Below, piece by piece: positions 56,203 through 64,000 of a stretch of 64,000 nt of DNA. Source of the DNA: Unio delphinus (lineage: Eukaryota > Mollusca > Bivalvia > Unionida > Unionidae); the NCBI GenBank assembly GCA_029339505.1, contig JAQISU010001239.1, forward strand, positions 4,398,501-4,462,500, in the 5' to 3' direction. A program made the translations under genes and the position numbers. The notes below the pieces were generated by a model. That model was given only the letters and a program-made list of their open reading frames with translations. It searched no databases and had not been told where the DNA came from. Every line of letters starts with the position of its first letter. Positions within the stretch are counted from its first letter, which is position 1.

Positions 56203-56646
56203 ATGTCCAATTTTGATTTAATTGATGCCGCTAAAAAATTGCCGATTAAAAATTTCAGAGGTGTCTTTATGAAAGATCAGTTGCCGGCACAACCCAATGA
56301 TGTTGGAACCGGTATTATTAATTTAGATAACAGCACCGGACCTGGAACTCACTGGGTTGCATACGCTATTGATCCACGTGCAATCGTCTATTTTGATTCA
56401 AATGGATTAGCACCGCCAAAAGAGTTTATGCGTTATATAAAAATGTTTCCAATGAAGACTTGGTATTCTACGCTACCAACACAACAAATGAATGATCCAC
56501 CAATATGCGGCAGTGAAGTATTAAATGTCCTTGACGCTATTTCTAACTCCTTGGGTAACCCAAGAGGAAAACCACCACATGTTGTCGTAAATGAATACAC
56601 TAGTAGTCGCTATTTAGAGAAAGAGTTTTACAATAACAATGATTGA
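56203..56646 (+). CDS. Copy B: adenain-like maturation cysteine protease
   Basis: I start at the ATG at 56203 (MSNFDLIDAA), which copy A keeps at 1047; an in-frame extension upstream overlaps the previous gene. The 147-residue protein has catalytic His50 in GPGTHW, Asp65 in YFDSNG, a Gln at 94-95 and Cys102 in PPICGSE, the order H, D, Q, C of adenovirus-type proteases (Ulp1/adenain fold). NFRGVFMKDQLP and GIINLDNSTG precede them, as in Polinton proteases. It would mature capsid precursors, most likely the pX/pVI-like protein just upstream. The frame is intact. Confidence 0.88.
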   Translation: MSNFDLIDAAKKLPIKNFRGVFMKDQLPAQPNDVGTGIINLDNSTGPGTHWVAYAIDPRAIVYFDSNGLAPPKEFMRYIKMFPMKTWYSTLPTQQMNDPPICGSEVLNVLDAISNSLGNPRGKPPHVVVNEYTSSRYLEKEFYNNND

Positions 56647-56671
56647 TATTTGGGGGAGATCTTTATCAGCG

Positions 56672-57501
56672 ATGAAGAAACCCGGTGCCGATGGCACTGC
56701 AGGAATATCTGCAACCGGTGATATAAAAAAATAATCGAAGATGAAATAGCTGAGACGTTGAACTTAACAAGTGTTGATCCTAATGAAATAGTTGTATTTC
56801 AAGATCGTCAGGGTAAATTGAAAACTATTAATGTGTCGTTGGATAATATTTTGGTTAAACAACGAAACGCAATCGAGGATACTATCGCGTTATTTTCCGA
56901 TCAGGGTAAACTCAAACCGGGTGTACTTTTTTCGACGATTACAGATAGATTAAAAACTCTCAACGATGAATTGAAAAATTCTGTGTTGGAACTAGCAACA
57001 CTTCAATCTAAAACCGAAGAACACGGAAAACAGTTTACATCATTTCGTAGAAATATCATTGATAAATTTATTGGAACCCCGTTAGATAAAATTGAAATAA
57101 AACTCCCTGATATTAAAAAATCCATCGATGAGACGAAAAACTTCATCAAAGCAATCAAAGGGGATGCAACGAGGATGATAACAATTATTGAAAAAACAAA
57201 AATTCCTCATGAGAAAACCAACAACGTAGTATACACGATCCAACACGGATCATTTGCGTGGACACCTACAAACAACAAATTAGATATCACTGCAACCGTT
57301 AAGGGTATTTATCGATTAACTCTAGTGACAACGACTCAATTTAATATTTCATCGTCGAGTTCATCCGGGGTCAATAATACCATTTCAACGATCATCGACA
57401 AGGATACAACTGAAAAGTTCACGATAACATCTACTGATAAAAATTTGGTTAGGGTTTCAACAATATGGCATATGGAATTCGTAGCGGATTTAAGTAAATA
57501 A
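56672..57501 (+). CDS. Copy B: coiled-coil, fibre-like candidate, one frameshift
   Basis: The gene starts MKKPGADGTAGISATG at 56672, meets a frame change at the A7 run 56725-56731, then runs open to 57501. Residues around DRLKTLNDELKNSVLELATL and DEIEIKLPDIKK-like segments predict long helices. The last 90 residues are strand-rich (YTIQHGSFAWTP, KGIYRLTLVTTTQFNI, VSTIWHMEFVADL). A helical stalk plus a beta head resembles a trimeric attachment fibre, but I do not recognise a family. Copy A holds a decayed version split by the LTR element. Confidence 0.55.
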
Positions 57502-57539
57502 CGGTTTCAATTGAAATCGTAAACTGATTTAAAAATAAA
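57502..57539 (+). promoter_or_regulatory. Palindrome before the membrane-protein gene
   Basis: GGTTTCAATTGAAATC is a near-perfect palindrome in the 38-base gap before the ATG at 57540, followed by CGTAAACTGATTT, which is related to the motifs before other late genes. Confidence 0.5.
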
Positions 57540-58075
57540 ATGATTTCATCATCACAATATCGCTATGATCAGGTCAGAGAATTTCAAAATAGACTCAAAA
57601 CCCTCACTGAGGAGTATCAAATAAAAATTAAAAAATACCAACGAAGAATTACCGCAATTGATGTTACTGTGTACGCTGTGAGTGGTGTAATCACCGGAGC
57701 TGGTATTATAATGTCTTCTGTGACAGTGATTGCCCCGATATCTGTTCAAATTTGCATTTCTGCGGCAACAACAATCGCGGGAATAATTTCAATTATAACA
57801 AAAAAATATCATCATGCAGCCAACGCAAACTACAAGACTACATGATTCAATTTCATGTTGTGTCCACTGCATACTCGCAATTATCCTCATTGATATCGTC
57901 ATCGCTCGATGATACAATTATATCAGAGAGTGAGTTCTCAGCAATGGTCAGTATTTATGATTCTGCGGTGTCAAAATTAGAGCGACAACAACAGTATAAT
58001 AACAATGACAACACAGATGGAATTACTTCAACAAATAGTGAAGAACACAAACCCAGTACAAACAAGTATGATCTC
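57540..58075 (+). CDS. Copy B: coiled-coil protein with two hydrophobic helices
   Basis: The start MISSSQYRYDQVREFQ is followed by a helix (LKTLTEEYQIKIKKYQRR), then two hydrophobic segments (YAVSGVITGAGIIMSSVTVI and QICISAATTIAGIISII). The frame changes near the A7 run around 57801-57807 and continues with a helical domain (VSTAYSQLSSLISSSLDD, ISESEFSAMVSIYDS). The 3' end overlaps the next gene, and the true stop is unclear. It is probably a virion or host-membrane protein. A copy A remnant retains the two hydrophobic helices. Confidence 0.6.
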
Positions 58076-59323
58076 AATAACCTCAACAAATCCAGAATTC
58101 AGTGTGAATTTCCCTACCCCAGTCCCCGTGAAGGAAATCGCGTTAGCAAAATTACGAGTGTATCACAGTTGGCCTAATATCAGATCAAAATCATTTGGTG
58201 GTCAACAACCGAATAATTCACTAGTGTTCTCGTATAAGAATAAAGACGACGATACCCCAGACTGGAACGTTGTTTCCATACCAACCGGATCATACCAATT
58301 TGAACAAATCAATGCTGAATTGCAACGTAGAATAAAATCGATTACTGGAGCAGAATCAAAAATCGCTATAACAGTTCATGAGCCGACACTATCATCTGCC
58401 ATTGAGATAAGCACAGATGGTTACGTCGTAGATATCTATCAGAGTTCTATTAGAACCGTACTGGGATGGCCTGAATTATCACCCCCGGGAAAAACCGTTA
58501 ATTTACCAGAACCACAAAAAAATGATTATATCACCGACAGGATAAAATCTGATAATCCAGTAAAAAGCTATAGCGATTACAATAAATTGAAATTTTTTCA
58601 TGAATTGGTAGATCCTCCCACTAAAAGAAACGTCTACTTAATTCGACAGGATAAAATCACTGAAAACTTCACAGCGATGAATAATGATTTTTCATTGTTG
58701 TTAATATCCCTTAAATCCGGCACTCTCACCCGGGATGAATTTATCAGCGTTGTAGAAACATGTAACAAAATCATCAATGACATGGAAACATTTCATTCAC
58801 AAATTATTCAAGAAGTATTAGATGACAGTAGTCCTGCAACAAGAACTTTATTTACGACAGAATATAATATCCCCGTCAAAGATATTCCAGCATTCAAAAT
58901 ACCAGGATATAATATCTTAGGATTACAAAAATCCCTCAATGATGCCATCGATTTTAGTTTTAAAATAATTCATGACGAATGGAAAAAAAACAACATCACA
59001 ACCACAAACAACTATCCTGACACATAATAATGACCCAAATGGTGGTGGCAGGCATATTGCTCCTCAGAATGTGATAGCGATCAATTTAGTATCAAATAAA
59101 TCTAGAGCGATCAAATCAAGCTTAGCAGGGATATATTCTGTATTCATTTGCACCAACAGCTCCTCCAGGATTTCTAATTATTGAGTCTCCGGTTAATCCA
59201 GTCTATATGCGGTGTCATAATGATTCATTAACCAGAATTAATTTCAAACTCACTGACCAGTCTAATAATCTAATTGATCTACAATGCGAAGTTTTACAAA
59301 TTAGTCTGTTTGTGAAGTCATAA
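58005..59323 (+). CDS. Copy B: jelly-roll/penton-like minor capsid candidate, broken near the end
   Basis: From the ATG at 58005 an open frame of 340 codons includes FSVNFPTPVPVKEIALAKL, NSLVFSYKNKD, IPTGSYQFEQINAELQRR, AIEISTDGYVVDI and SIRTVLGWPE. This alternation of strands resembles a single jelly-roll vertex protein. The frame changes near the A8 run 58982-58989 and again near 59135. The final domain (APTAPPGFLIIESPVNPVYM, INFKLTDQSNNLIDL) ends at TAA 59321-59323. An insert of helical sequence separates the two beta domains. Copy A keeps most of it in decayed form. The penton role is inference from context. Confidence 0.62.
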
Positions 59324-59755
59324 GCCCCGAGGACGCGATATCGTATCGGACTTGATAAAATATTCAGTTGAAAATCATAGAGGTGAGTTGTCCATCGTGT
59401 TTTTTTACCCAAGGGAGGCATTTTGAGACCCGGATTCACACCCCCTGCAAGATCGTGTTTTCAGACAAAAATCACTAAGGCTCTGTTTGGCAAATGGAGA
59501 CTTTATTTTTTTTTTGTGGTTAAAACATGAAAATTCGTAGGAAGGCTCTATTTGCTGTTTTGACGGTTAAAAGTGATTTTTTGCTTGAAACATGTCCGGC
59601 TCACCCTCTCTGCTGCTTTGTGTCTTAGCTGACTGAGAATGATCTATAATAATAGCTCTGATATAATTTGGAAGCGCTGGATGATGTTTTACTGGTTCCT
59701 GCTTTCGTGTCGCTGAGAAATCAGTGACATCCATGTTGTAGATATATAATATAAT
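59324..59755. other. Junction between copies B and C
   Basis: These 432 bases hold no frame that I can assign. They lie between the last gene of copy B and the first of copy C and would be where element ends or a terminal repeat should be. I do not see an inverted repeat partner within the window. The sequence after 59300 is not shared with the end of copy A near 13020. Confidence 0.5.
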
Positions 59756-59881
59756 ATGGATCTATATTGTGTAAAATGTAGAGCATCCACCCCCACAAGT
59801 GGATTAACAACGATTAAAAAAAACAAGAAAAAAATAACGTGCGGTTACAGGAAATGTGTACAATGTGGCACAAAAGAATAG
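59756..59881 (+). CDS. Copy C: 41-residue zinc ribbon, DUF5679-like
   Basis: A complete short frame starting MDLYCVKCRAST and ending CVQCGTKE. Cysteines 5, 8, 34 and 37 make a CxxC...CxxC zinc ribbon of the kind found in the DUF5679 family of small viral and transposon proteins. It is the only intact frame of copy C and leads directly into the PLA2-like remnant. Its role is unknown. Confidence 0.6.
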   Translation: MDLYCVKCRASTPTSGLTTIKKNKKKITCGYRKCVQCGTKE

Positions 59882-60236
59882 AAATTTATATCCGCGACAG
59901 TCAGGACACAAATTATCTGGTGGTGATATCGATGCTTCATTTGAAAAATTACTAGGAACTTCATAAACTAAATATTCAGGAGCAAAACATCTTCCATGAT
60001 ATAGTCTTTGTAGCCCTGGGATCGGGATTGATATCCGACTCGATAAACAAGATCAACCAAGACCTCAAGAATATCTGATAAATGAAATTGATAAAGCGTG
60101 TCATATTCATGATGTACATTATAAAAGTAAAGATTTACAACAAAGACATATTGCAGATGTAAAATTAACTCGTGCATTTAAATCTACAAAAAAGTACATC
60201 TTGATGAGAATCATTTGCTAATTCGTTGGTAAGATC
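59882..60236 (+). pseudogene. Copy C: phospholipase A2-like protein, broken
   Basis: The frame gives SGAKHLP, a stop, then CSPGIGIDI (a calcium-loop-like GPG region) and DKACHIHDVHYK. The last matches the DxACxxHDxxY active-site signature of PLA2-like domains in parvovirus capsid proteins and in Polinton/adintovirus-type elements, where they open endosomal membranes. Two in-frame stops lie before the motif. A homologue is absent from copies A and B within the window. Confidence 0.75.
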
Positions 60237-60294
60237 TGCGATAAAAGGTAAATTATTATTCAAAGATGTTAATTAATCAACCGATTATTAAATA

Positions 60295-61265
60295 ATGGAA
60301 TCGATTTATTATAGCCCAAGAGGATGATGGAAAGGTAAAGCAGCGATTAGTAAACTCACTGATGCAGCAACTGTCACTCGTGTTGTTGCTGAATATTGGT
60401 TAGCACAACAGGCAATATGGCAAATGTATATACTGCCACCTAAACGATTCGCGTACGCATATTATTGATGTAAGCAATCCTAATGAAGTTCATCAAACAT
60501 ATATTTTGTTTTTTCCACATGATACTATCAAAATTGGTAGACGTCAATCAACATACAAGTACTCGTTGACAATCCTGGACGTTGCAAAGTAGATATAAAG
60601 AAGCAGAGCCGCTATCAACAAAGACAGAAAATGATGTTGAATCTGCTTTGGAACGAATTTATCAACGGGGACACTTGCGATGGCCACATCTACTACAGGT
60701 TGATCCTGGTAAGGAATGTCTTGGTGCATTATTGTCGTTGATGTAAAAACATTATGCTTACATTAGACGAGGACTTACCGCAATTGATCAGGCAATTGTT
60801 GAGCGATTTAATCGAACACTAGCTGAGTGGTTATTTGGATATCTATACGCGAAGGAAATAATTCGGAAAGATATGAGATCTCGTGATAGGGTTGCAAGAT
60901 TACCAATTGTGTAAGCTTCATTAAATAAAGAAATTACTCGTGCAATATCAATGAAATCCGTTAATGCAATCACAAAAAGCATAAACCTATACAACGACAT
61001 GACTTTTTTCCTCAAACCAACCAGTTTAAGGTAATATGACTGTAAGATATTTATATGAATCCGGTGAACTTGAAGGTGGTAAAATATTTGCGACTGATCC
61101 TGTTTTGAGTGTAACTACAAATACAGTTTAAAGCGTAGTAATATCTACGGGTAGACCTGTAATAAACAGATCAGATTCAACTGCTCCTCAACGTGGATTT
61201 GTACGTGAACATTTTCAAGTAATTCCTAAAGATACACAATTACCACCGCGTTCAATTTTGCAAAC
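60295..61265 (+). pseudogene. Copy C: retroviral-type (Polinton) integrase, broken
   Basis: The start MESIYYSPRG, a TGA in place of a tryptophan codon, then WKGKAAISKL and WLAQQAIWQMY is the usual N-terminus of Polinton integrases. The core follows in changing frames: TYKYSLTILDVA (first aspartate region), LQVDPGKE (second aspartate) and VERFNRTLAEWLFGY (glutamate). The tail reads VRYLYESGELEGG, QRGFVREHFQVIPKD and LPPR. At least four breaks make it inactive. It converges on the helicase gene as in copy B. Confidence 0.85.
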
Positions 61266-61558
61266 TAGCACCTCGACATCGATTACATTCAAGGCAGGGC
61301 AGCAACACATTTTCACGAGTGTGATCAAGACTACTTTTAATTATATCCAAGCCAAAATTTCTTGGATTACTATTTGAATACTACCTCAGCTCGCACAATG
61401 AGTATTCTGTTGTTATTTTAATATCCTGATACAAGTGTCAAGATCAAAGTCTCGCTTATTTTATTTTTATCACATTGCTTATAACTAATTGTTTTCTTAC
61501 CATATCATCGTCATTGTCAACATAATTTAATTTTGATTATTGTTTTTGTCTGTGAAGT
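61266..61558. other. Copy C: gap between integrase and helicase
   Basis: AT-rich sequence. It may hold the last codons of the integrase frame (to about 61379); otherwise nothing is seen. Confidence 0.45.
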
Positions 61559-63314
61559 TTATGATAATTCACCGCAGCTGAGATAATCTTCTGATTCGAG
61601 ACACTGCGGGATAAACCAAGTTTGGCCATTCGATACGATCATCAACGATCCAAAAAATGTATCAGAGATGGTTAATACTTGTGATGAATGAATCGTCATT
61701 GCGTATCTTAGCGTCCACGGAATTTTATCCATAGATAACTCGCTCGTAACAACACTGACATCAACTAAAACAATATCATTTAACAAAATATTTTGTATCG
61801 TTGACAATCTTGGTTTAACAACGGCGATATTCTGTCGTCGCGTATCTGCTGGTCGATAACACAAGGGTACAGGCAATATTGAAAATGATTCTTTATGTAA
61901 CTGAAATGTTTGCTGAAGTGTATCACGAACTATCTTTCTACTTGCAACTATCCAATAAAAGGGTCTCCATAAATTCAAAAATTTATTAATAGGAGTTTCT
62001 GAAATTATATTACGCATTATTTCACACTAAAGTTTATTGGGTTGTAGTTTCTTTAACTCTCTTAATTCTTGAACATGCCCCCTATGATCATCTGTTACCT
62101 CGTCATAATAATATTCAAGCATTGTTTTAGTCATTCGTGCGAAGAAAATCCAATACAAGGCGGTGGTTGACCATGATCTCCACACATGACCAAATCTGTA
62201 TTATTCAACAATAACCAGTCAAGAAATATGTTTTTTTCAAAAAAAATTTTATTTTTAATTTTTTCTAGCAAAATTGTGCATATCTAATCCCAAATAATCC
62301 TTGGAATATATTTATAACCCATTTGATCAGGAGTCCATGCGTCCATGATTTTATTCCGCGTTCGTTTTTTTCTCTTGCGAGTCTGTGTGTAGGTGTTAAA
62401 ACAACCATATCAATTGAACTCTGCCGACCGAAATAATTCAATAACACGAGTTGTATTACCCAAACCTTCTGGTCCGTTTAGATAACCAGACTTATGTCTA
62501 TTCATGGGATCACAATTTTGATTTTTGATTATTTTTGTAAGAAATATTTTTGATTTCAACGCCGGCGGATTCAGAATAATCGAGTAATTTTTCTTATTTT
62601 ATTCTCCATTCGCAGCATGATGCATAGGTTCCGATACGTAGTTTTGTTTTATTTATTGATATAATATAAATCTGTGGCGACTCTAAAGGCAAATCTAGCA
62701 AATCTGTTCAACATAGATACTAAATTTATCGAAACGTAAGCGAGCATTGAATATCTTAAATAGTTAAACTGCGGTTTCTCACTATCAATATAACTCACAA
62801 TATTATCTATTTTAGTTCCGTCTGATATATTATCATAACTTAGACTTACAATCGTATATCGTTTCGTTGTATCAGGAATTACAAATATAGTTCAATATGA
62901 TCTAAAGTTAGTCTTGTACAATATCATTTATGACCAAATGGTCCCCCTTAGGTAAATTTACTAATTTTTCTGCCATGATCTTTTGCGATTTTATTTTTAA
63001 AATCTGTTTTATCCGGATTTTCATTTGAATACTTCTTTTATTTTGGTAACTAAACGTCGCTCTGCAGACGATATGATATAATTGCTTCGGTTGCAACCAT
63101 CGATGATACTATTTTTGAATCGAGCATATATCGTAATACTACTGATACTTTTAATTTTAGCGTTATTTAATTAATCGACAACATTAATTGTAGAATACAT
63201 GAATTTTATTAATCATAGTTGTATTCAACCAGAGCACTCGTCGACAGGTCAGGGGATATTCTGTCATGATTGAAACTGGCTTTCAATTGTAGATACTCAC
63301 TCAAACTCACCCAT
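61559..63314 (-). pseudogene. Copy C: polymerase-helicase fusion, decayed
   Basis: The minus strand aligns with 47497-50680. The C-terminal piece (61559-62017) keeps ETPINKFLNLWRP, ASRKIVRDTLQ and YAMTIHSSQVLT (motif V, with G replaced by V). MVVLTPTHRLA follows Walker A near 62400. The start codon context at 63312-63314 matches copy B. It is about 1.4 kb shorter than the copy B gene through deletions, mainly in the polymerase part and N-terminus. It is clearly dead. Confidence 0.8.
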
Positions 63315-63387
63315 ACTATAATTAAAACAAATATATTTAAATTGTATACATAGTGATTCAAACAAAGAACAAATGTAGGTAACTAAT

Positions 63388-63610
63388 GTTAGGATCTACA
63401 ACTCCTTGAAACAAAGCCTGTATAAACAAAGTCTGCGGATAACATTTAAAAATTGTACGAAGAATGAGTTATGGACCAAAACTATGTTTTAGGCGTGAAG
63501 GTGGTGGTGTTAGAGGAGCAACACAGTTGTGTGTGCATTGTGGTGGTAAAAAATACAGCTGCAGCTATATTATGATACAAAATAATAACGATGATAAAGT
63601 TTCAAAGTAA
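63388..63610 (+). pseudogene. Copy C: zinc-binding protein, decayed
   Basis: It starts MLGSTTP at the same place relative to its neighbours as the copy B gene at 50744, and keeps the GVRGATQL and CVHCGGKKY pieces in broken frames. Confidence 0.65.
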
Positions 63611-63639
63611 TGCTTTAGACAAATAATATTAATTTAAAA

Positions 63640-64000
63640 ATGGAGCAAAATAGATTTGTTAAACATCGTAAAATCGAAAATTACGAAACATCTCGTGATG
63701 ATATCATTAGACACTTTCGACTAAAATAAAGCACAATCCTAGTTATCTCAAATGTAATGCAGGGGGAATTATATGCATCATTGTCACAGATTTATATTCG
63801 AAAGTTTGCAGTGACCAATCAAAATGGGTCGTTTGGTCAATCATATTCATGGTTATTAGCTTAATAATGATTTGTGTATTTTACGAGTTATCACTCAGAG
63901 TAAGAATTCTCAATGAGGTAGAGCTGAGAAAGATAGAAATTTCTAGGTCGTTAAATTAGTAAATAAAGAGACAGGTGAAGAAATATAATTCACTAGATAA
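63640..64000 (+). pseudogene. Copy C: HNH endonuclease, decayed and cut by the window end
   Basis: MEQNRFVKHRKIENYETSRD matches the NUMOD4-like start of the copy B gene (51099). The HNH region and a late LSLRVRILNEVE piece are broken by stops. It continues past the window. Confidence 0.65.

Overview
The window looks like nuclear DNA of an invertebrate animal, most likely a mollusc. It is AT-rich and full of microsatellites and minisatellites. It carries two tRNA-derived SINE families, one with a tail of the kind I associate with bivalve and other molluscan SINEs, plus CR1/L2-like, RTE-like and Penelope-like retroelement fragments and a hAT-type MITE. The species call is inference. Host genes are sparse: the only convincing one is an intronless yellow/major-royal-jelly-protein-like gene at 22219-23514.

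The main content is endogenous virus-like DNA related to Polintons/Mavericks and adintoviruses. Three related copies can be seen. Copy A (about 762-13020) is a decayed, rearranged block of virion genes. It lacks the major capsid gene and is split by a nearly intact Ty3/gypsy-type LTR retrotransposon (1988-11157). Copy B (about 47411-59323) is the best preserved. It has an integrase tail, a reverse-strand family B DNA polymerase fused to an SF1 helicase, a zinc-finger protein, an HNH/NUMOD endonuclease and a small unknown gene. An array of six long hairpins follows, then a forward-strand virion block: a 279-residue protein, a small hydrophobic minor protein, a major capsid candidate, a pX/pVI-like protein, an adenain-like protease, a coiled-coil fibre-like candidate, a two-helix membrane protein and a jelly-roll/penton-like candidate. 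Copy C (59756 to the window end) lies head to tail behind B and is decayed. It supplies the zinc ribbon, phospholipase A2-like and integrase genes that B lacks on its left, then repeats the helicase-polymerase, zinc finger and HNH genes. A separate broken polymerase of the Polinton protein-primed type (44000-47150) lies left of B, with a SINE at the junction.

A composite gene order for the element is zinc ribbon, PLA2, integrase, convergent polymerase-helicase, zinc finger, HNH, small gene, hairpin array, virion genes. Integrase and PLA2 point to integration and entry, the polymerase-helicase to replication, and the protease with its likely substrates to capsid maturation. Many reading-frame breaks in copy B fall at homopolymer runs, so it may be more intact than it looks. 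Copies A and C carry scattered stops and deletions.

Region by region: 1-750 LINE endonuclease fragment; 762-13020 copy A with nested LTR element; 13-22 kb LINE fragments, microsatellites and tandem repeats; 22.2-23.5 kb yellow-like gene; 24-44 kb repeat-rich DNA with a degenerate satellite, PLE fragments, a hAT MITE, SINEs, a satellite-like array near 40 kb and a perfect 42-bp-arm palindrome near 41.2 kb; 44-64 kb virus-like elements.
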